From contig NZ_CP121663.1 of NCBI RefSeq assembly GCF_029714285.1, positions 682,001 through 746,000 on the forward strand: a stretch of 64,000 bases of DNA. Direction: 5' to 3'. Position numbers and translations under genes: made by a program. Positions 37,317 to 47,528 of this stretch are shown here, in pieces. Below the pieces are notes generated by a model. It ran no database searches and was not told the DNA's origin. It was given only the letters and a program-made list of their open reading frames with translations. How positions within the stretch are numbered: position 1 is the stretch's first letter; every line of letters begins with the position of its first letter. Source of the DNA: Rhizobium sp. CB3090 (GTDB lineage Bacteria; Pseudomonadota; Alphaproteobacteria; Rhizobiales; Rhizobiaceae).

Positions 37317-38254
37317 CAGCTCCCCCTCGGTTTTTCACGGAAATATTCGTAATAGAGCCATGGCGTGACCAGAATGACCACGGTGATGAACATGACGGTC
37401 GAGGCCCCGGTCGCAAGAGCGATATTGCCGCGGCCGAAGAGGTAATCCATGATGAATTTTCCAGGCACCTCGGTAGATATTCCTGGCCCACCGCCGGTCG
37501 TCGCCAGCACCAGTTCGTAGACCCTGACCACGGCGATCGCCAGAAGCACGCTGGCGGTGATGATGGTCGGCCTCAGGATCGGAATGACGATGTGGAGATA
37601 GACGCGCCATGCCGGTACGCCGTCGATGCGTGTGGCCTTCCACAGTTCGCGATCGACGCCGCGCAATCCGGCCAGCATGATCGCCATCACCAATCCGGAC
37701 GACTGCCAGATGCCGGCGAGCACGATGACGTAGAGCGCGAGATCGCTTTGGACGATCCAGTCGAAGCGGATCCAGGTGAAGCCGATGCTGTCTGCAACTT
37801 TCTGCAAGCCGAGCGTCGGGTTCATGATCCACTGCCAGACAAGCCCGGTAACGATGAAGGACATTGCGAAGGGATAGAGAAAGATCGTCCGGAAGGTATT
37901 TTCGAACCGGACCTTCTGATCGAGCGCGACGGCCAGAAGAAAGCCGAGGATCAGGCAGCCGGCGATGAAGAGTACGCCGAAGACGATGACGTTCTGCAGC
38001 GATATCAACCAGCGTGCTGTCGTGAACAGTCGTTCGTATTGTTTTGTGCCGACAAAGATGTTGACCGGCAGCACCTTGCTGTCCGTGAACGATATCCAAA
38101 TGTTCCAGACAACCGTCACGACATAGGCGAGCAAGACGATGATAAAGGCTGGGAACAAGGCGACATAGGCGGAAAGATGCCGCTTCTTCCTGGTGGCAGT
38201 CGTCCCGGCGCCGGCCCCAGCAATGGTTCCGGCAGCGGTTTCGGGAGTACTCAT
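37316..38254 (-). CDS. Sugar ABC importer permease (MalF type)
   Basis: A 312-residue permease with about six to seven helices and a Gly/Ala-rich N-terminus (TAAGTIAGAGAGTTATRKKR) before the first. The coupling loop is RELWKATRIDGVPAWRVYLHIVIPIL. GGAGGAGGTGAAGCC precedes the ATG. It is downstream of the binding-protein gene, with a hairpin in between, which probably lets the binding protein be made in excess. Confidence 0.9.
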   Translation of the reverse strand: MSTPETAAGTIAGAGAGTTATRKKRHLSAYVALFPAFIIVLLAYVVTVVWNIWISFTDSKVLPVNIFVGTKQYERLFTTARWLISLQNVIVFGVLFIAGCLILGFLLAVALDQKVRFENTFRTIFLYPFAMSFIVTGLVWQWIMNPTLGLQKVADSIGFTWIRFDWIVQSDLALYVIVLAGIWQSSGLVMAIMLAGLRGVDRELWKATRIDGVPAWRVYLHIVIPILRPTIITASVLLAIAVVRVYELVLATTGGGPGISTEVPGKFIMDYLFGRGNIALATGASTVMFITVVILVTPWLYYEYFREKPRGS

Positions 38255-38286
38255 GGCTTCACCTCCTCCTCAGCATTCATGGAAGC

Positions 38287-38311
38287 CGGCAGCAGGTAAG
38301 CCCTGCCGCCG
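38287..38311 (-). terminator. Hairpin between the binding-protein and permease genes
   Basis: CGGCAGCAGG (38287-38296) and CCTGCCGCCG (38302-38311) pair at nine of ten positions around a 5-base loop. It follows the binding-protein stop by about 20 bases and lacks a U-tract. Partial termination or mRNA stabilisation would raise the ratio of binding protein to membrane subunits; inferred. Confidence 0.5.
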
Positions 38312-38330
38312 CATGGATGTCGGATGAGGC

Positions 38331-39578
38331 TTATTTCGCCTGCTCGATGACCTGTGCGAACTGGTCGGCGAACTGGTCGGCTGTCATGCTCGGGGTCGTC
38401 CAATACTGAGCGACGAGGTCCTGTTCGGTCTGAACGATGTCCTGAGCCGTGAGCACATCCGGCGCCAGGATCTGGCGGCTCGGATCCTTGAGCGCAGTCA
38501 GGCCCTTCTGGGCGCAGGCGTCAAGCTTCGAGGTATCAACGTCGAGGCGGACCGGCACGGAGCCCTTCTTTGAGTTGAAGGCGAGCTGGCCTTCCTTGGA
38601 CATGATCACAGTCGCAAGCAGCGTCTGCGCATCGGTCGCGGCCTTGTCCTTCAGGACCGGGAAGACGAAGATGTCGCCGCCCATCATGAAGTTGGATTCA
38701 CCCGGTCCGAGAATGCAGCCGAAATCCTTGTCGGCAACCATGTTGGCATGAATGAACTCGCCTTTGGCCCAGTCGCCCATGAACTGGATGCCGGCCTTGC
38801 CGTCGATCAGCATTCCGGTCGCAACGTTCCAATCACGGTTCGGGCTACCCGGATCCTGATAGTTGCGCAGCTTGGCGAAGACTTCCGCTACATGCTTGAA
38901 CTTGTCGGACTTGACGGCGTCGGTATCGAGATCCTTCCAGACCTTGCTGTAGAGTTCCTTGCCGCCCTCTCCGAGCAGGATGGAATTGAACATCGACTGA
39001 AGCTGCCAGGGCTGGCCACCGACGGCGACAGGAATCAGGCCGGCGGCCTTGATCTTGTCGAGAGCAGCAAACATTTCATCCCAAGTCTTCGGCTCTTCGG
39101 TCACACCGGCTTTCTTGAAGACGGCCTTGGAATAGAAGATCCAGTTCTGGCCGTGGTCGTTGATCGGTGCGCCGTAGATATGGCCTTGGTACTGGATGGC
39201 ATTGTAGAAGGCCGGCGTCAGTGCCGACTTCCAGTCCTGTTCCTTGGCGAGATCGTCGAGTGGACGCAGCAGGCCCTGCTGAGCCAGGTCGTTCATCTGC
39301 GTGCCGGTGTTGAACTGCATAGCTGTCGGCGGATTGCCGCCGATGATGCGGTTGATGCCGATCGGACGTGCGGTCGAGCCGGACCCCGCGATCGCGGTGT
39401 CCACCCATTGGCCACCGGCGGCGTTGAATGCATTGGCCAGTTCGCGCACGGCGGCGGCTTCGCCACCGGATGTCCACCAGTGCAGGACCTCGGCTCTCTT
39501 TCCCTCAGCCTGAGCGCCGGTAACGCCGACTGCGATCAGCGCCGTGGCGCCAACCAATGCCATTAACAATCCACGCAT
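38331..39578 (-). CDS. Sugar ABC importer periplasmic binding protein
   Basis: A 415-residue cluster B binding protein. The signal peptide is residues 1-23 (MRGLLMALVGATALIAVGVT, then AQA-E). The mature start EVLHWWTSGGEAAAVRELAN and the SGSTARPIGINRII, APINDHGQNWIFYSK and GDIFVFPV segments resemble glucose/mannose-type binding proteins in rhizobia and pseudomonads, but specificity is not assignable. The ATG at 39578 follows AGGAGGAG; an upstream frame adds 55 unlikely residues. It is separated by 215 bases from the oxidoreductase gene upstream, so a second promoter is possible. Confidence 0.87.
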   Translation of the reverse strand: MRGLLMALVGATALIAVGVTGAQAEGKRAEVLHWWTSGGEAAAVRELANAFNAAGGQWVDTAIAGSGSTARPIGINRIIGGNPPTAMQFNTGTQMNDLAQQGLLRPLDDLAKEQDWKSALTPAFYNAIQYQGHIYGAPINDHGQNWIFYSKAVFKKAGVTEEPKTWDEMFAALDKIKAAGLIPVAVGGQPWQLQSMFNSILLGEGGKELYSKVWKDLDTDAVKSDKFKHVAEVFAKLRNYQDPGSPNRDWNVATGMLIDGKAGIQFMGDWAKGEFIHANMVADKDFGCILGPGESNFMMGGDIFVFPVLKDKAATDAQTLLATVIMSKEGQLAFNSKKGSVPVRLDVDTSKLDACAQKGLTALKDPSRQILAPDVLTAQDIVQTEQDLVAQYWTTPSMTADQFADQFAQVIEQAK

Positions 39579-39793
39579 ATGCTCCTCCTCTTTTGATGGC
39601 GTTCTTCTGAATACCTGTATTTCAGCCACCGCCGTCCAAAGGCCATCGGGTGCCGAATGCTGTCGTCCTCCAAGATTGCGCCGCCGGGCCTCCATTCCCT
39701 GCGGCGAACGGGCAATGCTTCCTCGACATCGCCCCTTCGTCAAGCATGCAGTCTGAGAGGACTGCCAATTCTCCTAACCCTCTATAACCCAGC

Positions 39794-40915
39794 CTATGCG
39801 AAACGTCCCTCATTAATTGCGCGCGGGATCGGATCCGGCCGGCCACAACTGCTGTGGATTGCAATCACCTTGCGCGACTGTGCCGAACGTTCGAATGCCG
39901 TCATCACCTCCAGCGCGTGAAAGGCGAGTTCCGACGATACGCGATGCTGGCGTCCAGCGCGAAGGGAATCTATCATTTCGGCCGCGCCCAAACCACGCAG
40001 TCCAAGATGGCCCGGCACGCCTTCCGTGTACGGATGGTCAACCGGGATATCTTCCCAAGTTTCACCGCCTTCGCGAAAGATCTCAACTTTGCCGGTAAAG
40101 TTGTTCGGGTCCGGTGTTACCATGCTTCCTTCGGAGCCGTAAATCTCGATCTGATTGTGCTTATGCTTGATGATATCGAAACTGGTGGCAATGGTGATCG
40201 TCGCACCGCTGTGGAACTCCATGATGCCGGTCAGGTGCGTCGGCACCAGCACCTTGATCGTCTCGCCGCGGCGTGGATCGGTCTTCACCGTGCGTTCGAT
40301 GCGGGTGACCTTGGCGGTGCCGAAGACTTCACGCACCGGACCGAGCAGCGCGATCAGGTTGGTGACGTAATAGGGTCCGACATCGAGCATGGGGCCGCCA
40401 CCGCGGCCGTAGAAGAAGGCCGGATTCGGATGCCAGTGCTCATGACCGGGCAGAAGCAGCATGGCCGTGGCCGACACAGCCTTGCCGATGCGGCCTTCAT
40501 CATACAGCCGGCGCGTCAACTGGTGGCCGCCACCGAGGAACGTGTCGGGCGCGCAGCCGAGCCGCAGGTCGCCGGCGCGAGCGATCGACATCAGCTCTTC
40601 GGCTTCCGCCAGGCTGATGCCGAGCGGCTTTTCCGAATAGACATGCTTTCCGGCGAGAAGCGCCTTCTTGCTGATGGCGTAGTGCGAAACCGGTGTGGTC
40701 AGATTGATGATCAGACCGATTTCCGGGTCGGAAAGCATGGCATCGAGCGTGACGGCCTCGATGCCGAATTGGGCGGCGAGTTTTTTCGCCGGCTCTTCAT
40801 AGAGGTCGCAGATCGACTTGACGCGAATGAAATCGAACATATTCAGGGTTGCGACATAGGTGGCGCTGATATTGCCGGCGCCGACGATGCCGACTTTCAT
40901 GGGTGCGGTGCTCAT
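39794..40915 (-). CDS. Gfo/Idh/MocA-family sugar oxidoreductase
   Basis: A 373-residue NAD(P)-dependent dehydrogenase. The N-terminal Rossmann motif is VGIVGAGNISATY (about 8-20), and the catalytic Lys is in SEKPLGISLAEAE. The C-terminal domain has GGGPMLDVGPYYVTNLIALLG, which carries the Asp/Tyr-type residues that position the sugar. Substrates in the family are sugars, inositols or their lactones. It lies 11 bases after the isomerase stop, so the two are likely cotranscribed and sequential in one pathway. Confidence 0.88.
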   Translation of the reverse strand: MSTAPMKVGIVGAGNISATYVATLNMFDFIRVKSICDLYEEPAKKLAAQFGIEAVTLDAMLSDPEIGLIINLTTPVSHYAISKKALLAGKHVYSEKPLGISLAEAEELMSIARAGDLRLGCAPDTFLGGGHQLTRRLYDEGRIGKAVSATAMLLLPGHEHWHPNPAFFYGRGGGPMLDVGPYYVTNLIALLGPVREVFGTAKVTRIERTVKTDPRRGETIKVLVPTHLTGIMEFHSGATITIATSFDIIKHKHNQIEIYGSEGSMVTPDPNNFTGKVEIFREGGETWEDIPVDHPYTEGVPGHLGLRGLGAAEMIDSLRAGRQHRVSSELAFHALEVMTAFERSAQSRKVIAIHSSCGRPDPIPRAINEGRFA

Positions 40916-40926
40916 GGATATGGCCT

Positions 40927-41856
40927 TTAGGAAATGGTGATATTGAGTTCAGCGGCGGCGTCGCGCAGATAGCTCATGCCGCGCCGCATCTCCTGATCGA
41001 ATTCGGGCGTCGCCTCGCGGAAATGCGTCCAGTGCGATGCGCCGGGCGCATCCTCCAGTTCCAGCGTGATCGGGCCGGAATAGCCGATCGTCTGCAGAGC
41101 GGCGAAAATCGCCTTCCAATCGATCTTGCCGCGGCCGGGACGCCAGTGGGCGTTGGTATGGCCTTCATTGTCGGAGAAATGCGTGTTGTAGATGCGGTCG
41201 CCGAGCGCCAGCACGACATAATGCGGCATATCGCCGGCGGGGAAGAGATGACTGGGGTCGAAGTTCAGGCCCAGGTTCGAAGCACCGGTCCGCTCGATCA
41301 GCCGGAGAATGCCCTGCCCGGAGCTGACCCAGCGATAAGGATGCGGCTCAATGGCGACGCGCAGCCCGGCCGCGCCGGCAATTTCGCATGCCTCGGCGAA
41401 ACCGTCGACGACGGCGTTGTATTCCGCCGTCCAGTCCCATTGCGGCTCGACGGCGGCCGTCCACTCCTGCGAGATCGGCCGCTGCAGGATCGGCTTGACA
41501 TCGGATTGGAAGGGATAGGGTGTCATGCTGGTCATGATCGGCACGCCGATCTCGGCCACGACATCGACGCCGCGCTTATAGCCGTCAAGATCGACAGTGG
41601 AAAAGGCCGCACCTGCCTGGCGATTGAAGGGCAGGTTGAAGAAGAAATTGGTGAGCGTTAGCCCCTCGCCCTCAGCGATCTCCTTCAGACCGCGGATCGT
41701 CGCAGGCGTATAATAGTCCAGCATATCGACCGACCAGGCGGTAAGCTCGAAACCCTTGCAGCCGGTCTGCGCGAGCCGCTTCAGCGGCGCCTCATAAGGC
41801 GGGTTCCAGTTGAACGTCCAGATTGGTGATCCGAAAAAAAGCGAGCCTGTGGCCAC
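40927..41856 (-). CDS. Sugar phosphate isomerase/epimerase-like TIM-barrel protein
   Basis: A 309-residue AP-endonuclease-2-like TIM barrel, as in IolE, IolI and ketose 3-epimerases. Metal-binding positions are suggested by VAIEPHPYRW (Glu), NFDPSHLFPAGD (Asp/His), THFSDNEGHTN and ITLELEDAPGA (Glu). A GTG start at 41856 is proposed because GGGAGGA lies at ideal spacing and the conserved barrel begins there; upstream in-frame sequence reads like non-coding DNA. It heads the operon of oxidoreductase plus ABC importer. Two LacI-type operators lie 100-175 bases upstream. The exact reaction is unknown. Confidence 0.8.
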   Translation of the reverse strand: MATGSLFFGSPIWTFNWNPPYEAPLKRLAQTGCKGFELTAWSVDMLDYYTPATIRGLKEIAEGEGLTLTNFFFNLPFNRQAGAAFSTVDLDGYKRGVDVVAEIGVPIMTSMTPYPFQSDVKPILQRPISQEWTAAVEPQWDWTAEYNAVVDGFAEACEIAGAAGLRVAIEPHPYRWVSSGQGILRLIERTGASNLGLNFDPSHLFPAGDMPHYVVLALGDRIYNTHFSDNEGHTNAHWRPGRGKIDWKAIFAALQTIGYSGPITLELEDAPGASHWTHFREATPEFDQEMRRGMSYLRDAAAELNITIS

Positions 41857-41957
41857 GGCATCCTCCCACGGAATGCGGTCGCCTGCGAGATACGAGGCTC
41901 CCGTTCTCTTGCTGACATTTCCTGCCGCACAGAGCCTCAAAACCCCTCTGATCGGCA

Positions 41958-41975
41958 ATTCGTAACGTTACGAAT
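41958..41975. promoter_or_regulatory. LacI-family operator 1
   Basis: ATTCGTAACGTTACGAAT is a perfect 18-bp palindrome with the central CG typical of LacI-family sites. It lies about 100 bases upstream of the isomerase start and about 95 bases beyond the stop of the LacI-type gene. The second site is centred 55 bases away. Confidence 0.8.
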
Positions 41976-42012
41976 GATAGATAGCCACAACTCTGTCAAG
42001 CAACCACTTTCA

Positions 42013-42030
42013 AATGATAACGTTACGAAT
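42013..42030. promoter_or_regulatory. LacI-family operator 2
   Basis: The right half, GTTACGAAT, is identical to operator 1, and the core TAACGTTA is intact; the left half (AATGATAAC) is degenerate. Centre-to-centre distance to operator 1 is 55 bases, about five helical turns, which would place bound dimers on the same DNA face. Confidence 0.7.
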
Positions 42031-42069
42031 GGCTTCGACAAATCACGTGATATTGCCAGTGAACTGAAA

Positions 42070-43131
42070 TTACGAAGAGAGCGCCTGACTGTCGTGATCT
42101 ACGAATTCGGCATGGACGAGTTCGCGCAGATCGCGCGGATCGTCGCCGGCAATCGCGCGATGTAAGAGGGAGGCCAAGCGCTCCCCGATGATATAGTTGG
42201 AATAGTAGAAGGCGCTGAGCGGCGGATTGAAGAAATCGTGCAATCGGGTGCCGCCATAGGTGATCAATCCGAAATCCTTGCCCGCGTCCCGGCCGGTCTT
42301 GCGCAGCCCGGCGAGGAAGCCGAGGGCAGCCTCTTCGCTGGCGACGAAGGCGCCGGTCGCCTCCGGATGCCAGGCGATGATATTTTTCGCCAGTTCCTCG
42401 CCGCTATCCGGCGTCGTTGCGGCAAAATGGATAAGATCATCGGGAACAGCGAGATTGCGCGCCGTAAAAGTCTTGCTCCAGCCTTTGACAAATTGCAGGC
42501 TGTAGGTGAACTGGCTGGACGGCGCGATCAGGAGAGGCCGGCGATGGCCGGCATCGAGGAGCAACCGCGCCGCTTCCGCACCGATCGTCTCGTGATCGAG
42601 GTCGACGCTCGGGTGGACGCTCAAGAGCTCGGTGCGCCCGAAGGTGACGAAAGGCGTGCCGACCTCCAGCAGATATTTGACGCGGTCGTCCTGCGGTCTC
42701 GTATGGGTGATGATGATGCCGTCGACGGAGCCCTCTTCGACAAGATCGCGAACCGTCGCCAAAGGGTCGTCCGCCTGCAACTGCGGCACGACGGTTGTCC
42801 GATAGCCGCAGCCCTTCATCTGGCGCGACACGCCTTCCACCAGCGAGGCGACGACGATGTTCATCTCACCTTCGCGCTCGAAGGGCAGAACGATGCCGAT
42901 CGCATGGGTCTTGCCGGTCCGGAGATTGAGGCCGCCGAGGTTTGGGCGATAGCCGAGTTCGCCGGCCACCCGCTTCACCAGCTCGATCGTTTCGCGATTG
43001 ACTTCAGGGCCTTCCTTTAGCGCGCGGCTGACAGTGGTGATCGACAGGCCAAGTGCGGTTGCGACCGTTCGCAACGTCACCCGCTGACCCGCATCACGCC
43101 GCAACCCGCGCCTGATCCCCGATCCCTGCAT
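42070..43131 (-). CDS. LacI-family transcriptional repressor
   Basis: A 353-residue regulator. The helix-turn-helix near residues 19-45 has VTLRTVATALGLSITTVSRAL and a hinge at about 60-70. The periplasmic-binding-like effector domain follows (IGIVLPFEREGEMNIVVASL, VDGIIITHTRPQDDRV). The start at 43131 is preferred; an ATG at 43224 adds 31 residues before the HTH. It lies between the dehydratase and the isomerase operon, on the same strand as both, and the two operators just downstream make it the probable regulator of the operon, with a sugar-derived inducer. Confidence 0.88.
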   Translation of the reverse strand: MQGSGIRRGLRRDAGQRVTLRTVATALGLSITTVSRALKEGPEVNRETIELVKRVAGELGYRPNLGGLNLRTGKTHAIGIVLPFEREGEMNIVVASLVEGVSRQMKGCGYRTTVVPQLQADDPLATVRDLVEEGSVDGIIITHTRPQDDRVKYLLEVGTPFVTFGRTELLSVHPSVDLDHETIGAEAARLLLDAGHRRPLLIAPSSQFTYSLQFVKGWSKTFTARNLAVPDDLIHFAATTPDSGEELAKNIIAWHPEATGAFVASEEAALGFLAGLRKTGRDAGKDFGLITYGGTRLHDFFNPPLSAFYYSNYIIGERLASLLHRAIAGDDPRDLRELVHAEFVDHDSQALSS

Positions 43132-43232
43132 GCTGGACAAATCCCACCGCTTTATGTTGTCTGCGCGACAATGCCCGCTGTCGGAAGCGCGTGCAAGCAT
43201 CACTCTCAGGCCGCCCGGTATCACGTTCTATA

Positions 43233-44927
43233 TCAATGGCTTTCATCGACCAGAAAATCGAGGTCGCAGCCGTCTTCTGCCTGCAGGACGTGTCTGTTGT
43301 AGAGGCCAAGCCAGCCGCGGGTCTCTACGGGAGGTGCGGGCGTCGGATCTCGCTTGGCAAGCTCCGTCTCGTCGACCAGCAGATCCAGCCGCCGCTCTTT
43401 GACGCTGATGCGGATCAGATCTCTGTTCCGCACACGCGCCAACGGCCCGCCGGCCGCCGATTCGGGAGAGACATGCAGCACGATCGTCCCGTAAGCCGTG
43501 CCGCTCATCCGCGCGTCGGAGATGCGCAGCATGTCCTTCACGCCCTTGCGCGCCAGCTTGGCGGGGATCGGCAGATAGCCCGCCTCCGGCATGCCGGCGG
43601 CCTTCGCGCCGGCATTCTTCAGCACGAGAATATCATCTTCAATGACATCGAGGTCTGGATCGTCGATCCGGTCTGAAAGATCCTTGAGGCCATCGAAAAC
43701 GACGGCGCGGCCTGTCTTTTCGAAAAGCCTCTCGTCTGCCGCCGCACGCTTGAGGATCGCCCCTTTCGGCGCCAGATTTCCGAACAGCGCCACGAGACCG
43801 CCGTCAGCTCGTATCGGCTTCTCGACAGGGCGGATGATCTTATCGTCAACCCACGCATCGTCATCGGGAAGAAGTTCAGACAGCGTTTCGCCCGTGACCG
43901 TGCGCGCCGATAAGTCGAGGTGATCGCCAAGACGATTCAGCAGTGCGCCGACGCCTCCGGCGTAGAAAAAATCCTCCATATAGGCGTCGCCCGTCGGCTT
44001 GAGATCGACGAGGACAGGCGTCGCATCGGACGTCGCGTTCAGCGCCTGCAGATCGACCTTCAGGCCGAGACGACCGGCAATCGCCGCCAGATGAATGATG
44101 GCATTTGTCGAACCACCGATCGCAAGCAAGGTCTTCAGCGCATTGTCGATACTCGCCTGCGTGACCGTCTCGCGTATGGTCGTTCCCGAGGAAACCAGGT
44201 CCATGGCGGCAACACCCGTCGCCTCTGCTGCCCGCAAGCGATCGGCGTGAACGGCGGGAATGGCCGCCGTTCCTGGCAACATCAGGCCCATCACCTCCAG
44301 CAGGATCGCCATGCTGCTGGCCGTTCCCATCACCGCACAGGTGCCTGCCGTCGTCGCCAGAGCGCCTTCCACCTCATCGATCTGCCTGTCGTTCAGCTCG
44401 CCGGCACGATAGCGGCCCCAGAAGCGGCGGCAATCCGTGCAGGCGCCGAGCCGCTCGCCTTGATAACGCGAGGTCATCATCGGCCCGGTGGCGAGCATGA
44501 TCGCCGGCTTGCCGGCGGAGGCCGCGCCCATCACCAGTGCCGGCAAGCTCTTGTCGCAGCCGCCGACGAGCACGACGGCATCCATCGGCTGGGCGCGAAC
44601 CATTTCTTCCACATCCATCGCCATCAGATTGCGGAAGACCATGCTGGTCGGATTGAGGAAGACTTCACCGAGCGAGGTCACGGGGAAATCGAGCGGCAGG
44701 CCGCCGGATGTCAGCACGCCGCGTTTGACCGCCTCCACCAGCTCCGGCACGTTGCGGTGACAATTGTTGAAGCCGCTTGCCGTCCAGGTGATGCCGATCA
44801 CGGGCTTTTCCAACATGGCGCGGGAATACCCCATCGAAGAGGCGAAAGAGCGGCGCAGGTAGGCGGCAAAGCGAGGATCCCCGTAATTGGTGAGGCCGTT
44901 GCGGATACCTTTTCCCGGTTTGCTCAT
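43233..44927 (-). CDS. IlvD/Edd-family sugar-acid dehydratase
   Basis: A 564-residue dehydratase. Iron-sulfur ligands are suggested by the Cys in VGGCDKSLPA, CTDCRRFWG and AGTCAVMGTASS, and IGGSTNAIIHLAAIAGRLG and RISDARMSGTAYG are family motifs. The CTDC motif and length match the L-arabinonate/xylonate/sugar-acid branch rather than true IlvD or Edd. It would convert an aldonate to a 2-keto-3-deoxy acid. It ends about 100 bases from the LacI-type gene and is divergent from the Gfo/Idh gene at 45126. The substrate is not identifiable. Confidence 0.87.
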   Translation of the reverse strand: MSKPGKGIRNGLTNYGDPRFAAYLRRSFASSMGYSRAMLEKPVIGITWTASGFNNCHRNVPELVEAVKRGVLTSGGLPLDFPVTSLGEVFLNPTSMVFRNLMAMDVEEMVRAQPMDAVVLVGGCDKSLPALVMGAASAGKPAIMLATGPMMTSRYQGERLGACTDCRRFWGRYRAGELNDRQIDEVEGALATTAGTCAVMGTASSMAILLEVMGLMLPGTAAIPAVHADRLRAAEATGVAAMDLVSSGTTIRETVTQASIDNALKTLLAIGGSTNAIIHLAAIAGRLGLKVDLQALNATSDATPVLVDLKPTGDAYMEDFFYAGGVGALLNRLGDHLDLSARTVTGETLSELLPDDDAWVDDKIIRPVEKPIRADGGLVALFGNLAPKGAILKRAAADERLFEKTGRAVVFDGLKDLSDRIDDPDLDVIEDDILVLKNAGAKAAGMPEAGYLPIPAKLARKGVKDMLRISDARMSGTAYGTIVLHVSPESAAGGPLARVRNRDLIRISVKERRLDLLVDETELAKRDPTPAPPVETRGWLGLYNRHVLQAEDGCDLDFLVDESH

Positions 44928-45125
44928 ATCTGCCCCCTATTTTTGGAAAAATGCACTTCCGGATCGACCGTCGGGATTGGTGGCGAATAGTCAATCAAAT
45001 TATGACCCGTAAACTACACACGTTTCCTTTGCGCGCCGCCTGCGAAATGTCGAGCGCGGCGCTGTGCTGGTGTTAGGATTGCGCTATCTCATTTCTCTCA
45101 TCGGCCAGCATGAAAGGCGGGTTAC

Positions 45126-46319
<1,194 letters not shown>

Positions 46320-46414
46320 TCGGTGGATCGCCATCCTTGTTGCAAGCACCCTCGCATTCCTACGAGAATCATATTAGGCCTATTTCGCATAGGTTGTATA
46401 TTTAGGGGAATGTT

Positions 46415-46564
46415 ATGGACAAATATGCGAAAATGATTCTGACCGTGATAGCTGCTGCGCTGGTAGTCATCGCGGTGCAAAATTTTATTACGCCTGCTCA
46501 AGCCGTCGGCAATGGCTGCGGCTTCAACATGTATAATCCCTGCTATGTCAAACTCGCTCCTTAA
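46415..46564 (+). CDS. 49-residue exported or membrane peptide with two cysteines
   Basis: The frame starts MDKYAKMILTVIAAALVVIA, a basic-then-hydrophobic leader, followed by a possible cleavage at AQA-V and a tail with two cysteines, GCGFNMYNPC. GGGGA precedes the ATG at suitable spacing. Its composition is protein-like. No family recognised with certainty. It lies alone between the oxidoreductase and the convergent aldolase gene. Confidence 0.6.
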   Translation: MDKYAKMILTVIAAALVVIAVQNFITPAQAVGNGCGFNMYNPCYVKLAP

Positions 46565-46736
46565 CTGGTGCCAATAACCGGGACCTTGGCCAGCGCTTTT
46601 TCATCTGGCTTCTTCCTCAGCATCAAGAAAAAAGTTGGCATCTGCAGCCATTTGAAGCCAAGGCGTCCGTTCGCAAAGGTTGTCCAATGCCGGACTACGA
46701 ACGGCACGCCTGACTTGGCCGCAATCCCGACGATAG

Positions 46737-47528
46737 TCAGGAAACAGCAACCTTCCGAGCGGCGGTAATAGCAGCGCGAGCGCCGGAGCGGAGCTGGGCT
46801 GTTTCGGCACCGGCGATGACGAGATCCAGGCCGAGCTTCAGGAATTGCCCGGCGCGTTCGCCGTCGGTGCCAAAGGCGCAGATCAACTTGCCATGGGCGC
46901 GGCAGCGCGCCACGGCATGCGCCAATGTCTGATCGATCGCGGCGCTGTCGGGCGCCAGACGCGCGCCATTTGAAAGCGCGATGGAGAGATCGGACGGGCC
47001 GATGAAGATGCCGTCGACGCCGTCGACCGCGAGGATTTCATCGATAGCATCGAGCGCGGCACGGGTCTCGACCATGGCGATGGTGACGGTCAGTCCGTTG
47101 GCGCCCTGCAGATACTCGTCAGCCGCGATGCCGAAATGATTGAGCGCGAGCGACGGCCCCCAACTGCGTTCGCCGAGCGGCGGATATTTGGTTGCCTTGA
47201 CCAAAGCACGGGCGTCATCGGCGGAATTGATCATCGGCGCGATGATGGCGGAGGCCCCGGCATCGAGCAGCCGCGAAGCCGAGGCGAAATCTCCGACCGG
47301 GATGCGCGCGATGGCCGGTTTGCCGGCGAGGCGCACCTGGGCAATGCCGTTCGCCGCAGAGGCCATGTCCCACATGCCATGCTGCATATCGAGGACGATG
47401 GCATCGAAAGATTCCTGCGACAGGTGATTCACCAGAAGCGGATCGGGCGTACCGATCCAGGCTGAGATCATGCCGCCATTTTCCCGCCGCTTCAGGCGGC
47501 CCGCGAAACCGTCGATATCATTGGTCAT
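46737..47528 (-). CDS. HpcH/HpaI-family class II aldolase
   Basis: A 263-residue aldolase. The catalytic base His is in [10 protein letters not shown], and the metal ligands lie in [15 protein letters not shown] (Glu) and [11 protein letters not shown] (Asp). Members cleave 2-keto-3-deoxy acids or 4-hydroxy-2-oxo acids to pyruvate plus an aldehyde, a fit for the product of the nearby dehydratase. Its ATG overlaps the stop of an aldehyde dehydrogenase fossil (ATGA), showing a former operon. The aldehyde product may now be handled elsewhere. Confidence 0.85.
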   Translation of the reverse strand: MTNDIDGFAGRLKRRENGGMISAWIGTPDPLLVNHLSQESFDAIVLDMQHGMWDMASAANGIAQVRLAGKPAIARIPVGDFASASRLLDAGASAIIAPMINSADDARALVKATKYPPLGERSWGPSLALNHFGIAADEYLQGANGLTVTIAMVETRAALDAIDEILAVDGVDGIFIGPSDLSIALSNGARLAPDSAAIDQTLAHAVARCRAHGKLICAFGTDGERAGQFLKLGLDLVIAGAETAQLRSGARAAITAARKVAVS

